Part shown: positions 61,277 through 64,000 of the stretch, one piece after another
Layout: every line of letters begins with the position of its first letter
Numbering within the stretch: position 1 is the first letter of the stretch
From: CAYNVQ01 sp964400735
GTDB lineage: Bacteria; Acidobacteriota; Aminicenantia; Aminicenantales; Aminicenantaceae
NCBI GenBank assembly: GCA_964400735.1
Contig: CAYNVQ010000005.1
Coordinates: 253,616 to 317,615 of the forward strand
Length of the DNA: 64,000 nt
Reading direction: 5' to 3'
Translations under genes and position numbers: made by a program
The notes under the pieces: model-generated
Database searches by the model: none
Told to the model about the DNA's origin: nothing
Seen by the model: only the letters and a program-made list of their open reading frames with translations

Positions 61277-61283
61277 TTATGAT

Positions 61284-61305
61284 CCTATTAAACAGTTTTA
61301 ATAGG
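61284..61305 (+). promoter_or_regulatory. Palindromic operator, probable Fur/PerR autoregulation site
   Basis: Perfect 9-base arms CCTATTAAA and TTTAATAGG around CAGT, at the predicted transcription start. A repressor bound here would block the promoter. The downstream gene encodes a Fur-family protein, the natural candidate. Confidence 0.65.
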
Positions 61306-61380
61306 AGAACAAATACGCAGGGGGACTTACCTGTTAAGTCCTTCTTTATTTTACTCATAACCAAAAGGGTCACAGTCGAT

Positions 61381-61827
61381 ATGAGTGTCAAAAACGATAG
61401 GATAAAAGAAAAGCTGCTTTCCTTTAAGAGCATTTGCCGGGAACATGGCTTGAGAATAACTCCTCAGAGAGTGGCAATTTATGAGGAGCTAGTTGCTTCT
61501 CCAGATCATCCATCTGCAATGTCTATCTTTAAAAAGGTAAGGGAATATTATTTGAACATTTCATTAGACACAGTCAACCGAACCCTTTTAACTTTTCAAA
61601 GGATCGGCTTGGCCCAGGTCGTTGAATGCTCTGGGGACCCGAAACGTTTTGATCCTAACCTGGAGCCACACCATCATTTTAGATGCATCGACTGTGGAGA
61701 GATAATAGATTTTCATAATGAGTTCTACGATGCTCTAGAGATCCCTGACGAAATCAAAGATAAGTGTGTTGTTTTGGAGAAAAAGGTACACTTGGCAGGA
61801 TTTTGTAATCAATGCAGAGCATCCTGA
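61381..61827 (+). CDS. Fur-family regulator, PerR-like
   Basis: 148 residues: winged helix (REHGLRITPQRVAIYEELVA, SLDTVNRTLLTFQRIGLAQV), His/Asp-rich regulatory metal site (FDPNLEPHHHFRCIDCGEI), and a structural zinc site with CxxC pairs (CIDC, CNQC). Linked to catalase-peroxidase it is most likely PerR, sensing peroxide by metal-catalysed oxidation. Start chosen at MSVKND because the upstream open frame has no ribosome site and covers the operator. katG follows after 28 bases. Confidence 0.9.
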   Translation: MSVKNDRIKEKLLSFKSICREHGLRITPQRVAIYEELVASPDHPSAMSIFKKVREYYLNISLDTVNRTLLTFQRIGLAQVVECSGDPKRFDPNLEPHHHFRCIDCGEIIDFHNEFYDALEIPDEIKDKCVVLEKKVHLAGFCNQCRAS

Positions 61828-61855
61828 AAGATAATCAACGAAAGGAGAGAACATT

Positions 61856-64000
61856 ATGAATAAAGATAACAAAAGCCCTGTAACGGGCAGATCCGGAAAA
61901 CCCACCGTCGGCGGTGGCATGTCGATCCGGGACTGGTGGCCGAATCAGTTGAATCTTAACATTTTGCACCAGCATTCTTCCAAGTCCAATCCGATGGGCG
62001 AAGAGTTCAACTATGCTGAAGAGTTCAAGAGTCTCGACCTGAACCTTCTAAAAAAGGACCTCTATGCGCTGATGACTGACTCGCAGGAATGGTGGCCGGC
62101 TGATTACGGTCACTACGGGGGGCTCTTCATCCGGATGGCGTGGCACAGCGCAGGCACATACCGCAAGGGTGACGGCCGCGGGGGCGGGGGGGCCGGCAAC
62201 CAGCGCTTTGCGCCCATCAATAGCTGGCCGGACAATGTGAACCTCGACAAGGCGCGTCGGCTTCTCTGGCCAATCAAGCAAAAGTATGGTAAGAAAATCT
62301 CCTGGGCCGACCTGATGATTCTGGCCGGTAACTGCGCGCTTGAGTCCATGGGATTCAAGACCTTCGGCTTCGGCGGCGGGCGCGAAGACATATGGGAGCC
62401 AGAAGAGGATATTTACTGGGGATCCGAGAGCGAGTGGCTTGGCGACAAGCGCTACTCCGGTGACCGGGAACTCGAGAATCCTCTCGCTGCCGTGCAGATG
62501 GGCCTGATCTACGTGAACCCGGAAGGTCCGAATGGAAATCCGGATCCGGTCGCCTCGGGCCGTGACGTTCGAGAGACCTTTGCACGCATGGCAATGAATG
62601 ACGAAGAGACCGTCGCGCTCGTCGCCGGCGGACACACGTTCGGCAAGTCTCATGGCGCGGGCGACGCGGCCCATGTGGGTCCCGAGCCCGAAGCCGCCGG
62701 CCTCGAAGAGCAGGGTCTAGGATGGAAGAGCAGCTTCGGCAGCGGCAAAGGCGGCGATACGATCGGCAGCGGCATCGAGGGTGCCTGGAAGCCGAACCCG
62801 ACCCAATGGGACATGGGCTATCTGAAGGTGCTGTTCAAATACGAGTGGGAGCTGATCAAGAGCCCGGCTGGCGCACATCAGTGGCTGGCCAAGGACGTGG
62901 AAGAAGAGGATATGGTGGTTGACGCTCACGACCCATCGAAGAAGCATCGGCCGATGATGACCACAGCGGATCTTTCTCTTCGTTTCGACCCGATCTACGA
63001 GCCGATCGCGCGGCGCTACCTTCAGAACCCCGAGGAATTCGCGGACGCCTTCGCCAGGGCGTGGTTCAAGCTGACCCATCGTGACATGGGTCCCCGCTCA
63101 CGGTATCTCGGTCCGGAGGTTCCGACGGAGGAACTGATCTGGCAAGACCCGGTGCCCTCAGTCGATCATGAGCTGATCGATGCGCAGGACATCGCAGACC
63201 TCAAAAGCAAGATCCTGGCTTCGGGTCTGTCTGTTTCTCAACTGGTCTCAACTGCTTGGGCGTCGGCATCCACCTTCCGATGCTCCGACAAACGTGGAGG
63301 GGCGAACGGGGCGCGCATTCGTCTTGCGCCGCAGAAGGATTGGGCAGTCAACCAGCCCGATCAGTTGGCGAAGGTGCTGGAAACACTTGAAGGGATCCGG
63401 AAGGATTTCAACGATACGCAGTCCGGCGGCAAGAAGGTTTCGCTAGCCGACTTGATTGTCCTTGGTGGATGCGCAGGTGTCGAACAAGCCGCGAAGAATG
63501 CCGGTCACGATGTGACTGTTCCTTTCATGCCTGGACGCACGGATGCGTCGCAGGAGCAAACCGATGTGGAAGCATTCGCCGTACTCGAACCGGCTGCAGA
63601 CGGGTTCCGTAACTACCTCAAAGCTAAATACGCCGTATCGGCGGAAGAACTGCTGGTTGATCGTGCGCAACTGCTGTCGCTGACCGCTCCTGAGATGACA
63701 GTTCTCGTTGGCGGTATGCGCGTATTGAATGTCAACTTCGGACAGTCCCAGCACGGCGTCTTCACCAAGCGGCCAGAGACGCTCACCAATGACTTCTTCG
63801 TGAATCTGCTCGACATGAGCACGACGTGGAAGGCAACCTCGGAAGACGAAGACGTGTTCGAGGGTCGTGATCGCGCAACGGGCGAACTCAAGTGGACCGG
63901 CACCCGTGTCGACCTCATCTTCGGTTCGAACTCCCAACTTCGGGCCTTAGCGGAAGTCTACGGATGTGAGGACTCCCAGGAGAAGTTCCTGCACGACTTT
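61856..64000 (+). CDS. katG: Catalase-peroxidase KatG (3' end outside window)
   Basis: Bifunctional haem catalase/peroxidase, cytosolic, removing H2O2. 715 codons are present of the usual ~730, the last ones beyond the edge. Distal site RMAWHSAGTYR (~93-103), the Tyr of the Met-Tyr-Trp adduct in MGLIYVNPEG (~217), the Met in ARMAMNDEETVAL (~245), and the proximal haem ligand in GGHTFGKSH (~260); the C-terminal duplicated domain is intact. AAAGGAGAG precedes the ATG. The gene is GC-rich compared with the fur gene in front, hinting at separate histories, yet the unit fits classical PerR-KatG control. Confidence 0.97.
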   Translation, partial: MNKDNKSPVTGRSGKPTVGGGMSIRDWWPNQLNLNILHQHSSKSNPMGEEFNYAEEFKSLDLNLLKKDLYALMTDSQEWWPADYGHYGGLFIRMAWHSAGTYRKGDGRGGGGAGNQRFAPINSWPDNVNLDKARRLLWPIKQKYGKKISWADLMILAGNCALESMGFKTFGFGGGREDIWEPEEDIYWGSESEWLGDKRYSGDRELENPLAAVQMGLIYVNPEGPNGNPDPVASGRDVRETFARMAMNDEETVALVAGGHTFGKSHGAGDAAHVGPEPEAAGLEEQGLGWKSSFGSGKGGDTIGSGIEGAWKPNPTQWDMGYLKVLFKYEWELIKSPAGAHQWLAKDVEEEDMVVDAHDPSKKHRPMMTTADLSLRFDPIYEPIARRYLQNPEEFADAFARAWFKLTHRDMGPRSRYLGPEVPTEELIWQDPVPSVDHELIDAQDIADLKSKILASGLSVSQLVSTAWASASTFRCSDKRGGANGARIRLAPQKDWAVNQPDQLAKVLETLEGIRKDFNDTQSGGKKVSLADLIVLGGCAGVEQAAKNAGHDVTVPFMPGRTDASQEQTDVEAFAVLEPAADGFRNYLKAKYAVSAEELLVDRAQLLSLTAPEMTVLVGGMRVLNVNFGQSQHGVFTKRPETLTNDFFVNLLDMSTTWKATSEDEDVFEGRDRATGELKWTGTRVDLIFGSNSQLRALAEVYGCEDSQEKFLHDF

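Overview
The window suggests a Gram-negative bacterium of moderate GC content. The signs are a TonB-dependent receptor, outer-membrane beta-barrels ending in Phe, Sec/lipoprotein signals and complex I subunits. Zinc-ribbon/kinase/ATPase fusions and many PadR + FtsX-like permease pairs with a helical prefix are typical of Acidobacteriota/Aminicenantota-type genomes. This placement is inference from gene style; no marker gene settles it.

Layout. (1) Bases 1-15,240 are ordinary chromosome: a truncated Ser/Thr kinase-ATPase, a small CPxC protein plus TonB receptor, an SDR/DUF2867 protein, an MBL-rhodanese protein, a beta-barrel, and a stand-alone nuoJKLMN operon read leftwards. (2) A tRNA-fMet gene at 15,242-15,318 carries its own promoter. 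Its 3' 40 bases recur exactly at 56,523-56,562. Between the copies lies a ~41-kb integrative island with a tyrosine integrase beside the intact tRNA. (3) Just outside the far copy is an integrase remnant of an older element, then a lipoprotein cluster with three NTF2/SnoaL-like proteins and a small membrane protein. (4) From about 59.5 kb a GC-richer patch holds an Fe-S protein and an acyl-AMP ligase fragment, followed by a Fur/PerR-katG unit whose last codons run off the right edge.

Island content. The core is an expanded family of FtsX/MacB-type permeases (four full genes and three remnants), mostly preceded by padR genes and ending in the motif NPVDSLRYE. No ATP-binding subunit lies nearby. 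Around them are many secreted or exported hydrolases: a papain-like peptidase, an S9 prolyl oligopeptidase, an S41 peptidase, a class-C beta-lactamase-fold hydrolase and an esterase. There are also small-molecule enzymes (PhzF, RidA, LUD, ATC-hydrolase-like, redoxin), two beta-propeller or lipoprotein genes and an orphan HWE/HisKA_2 histidine kinase. My reading, as inference, is an exported-peptide or drug defence/processing island whose permeases are switched by PadR sensors.

The island is heavily reworked. It holds an intact IS1-like element that cut a radical SAM gene, five solo IS ends (four sitting just after gene stop codons), IS1380, IS110 and IS5 remnants, and pseudogenes of RidA, MBL-fold, TolB-like and permease genes. 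Four families of dispersed direct repeats are present; two of them carry sigma-54 type -24/-12 promoters, and one also supplies a ribosome binding site and the first five codons.
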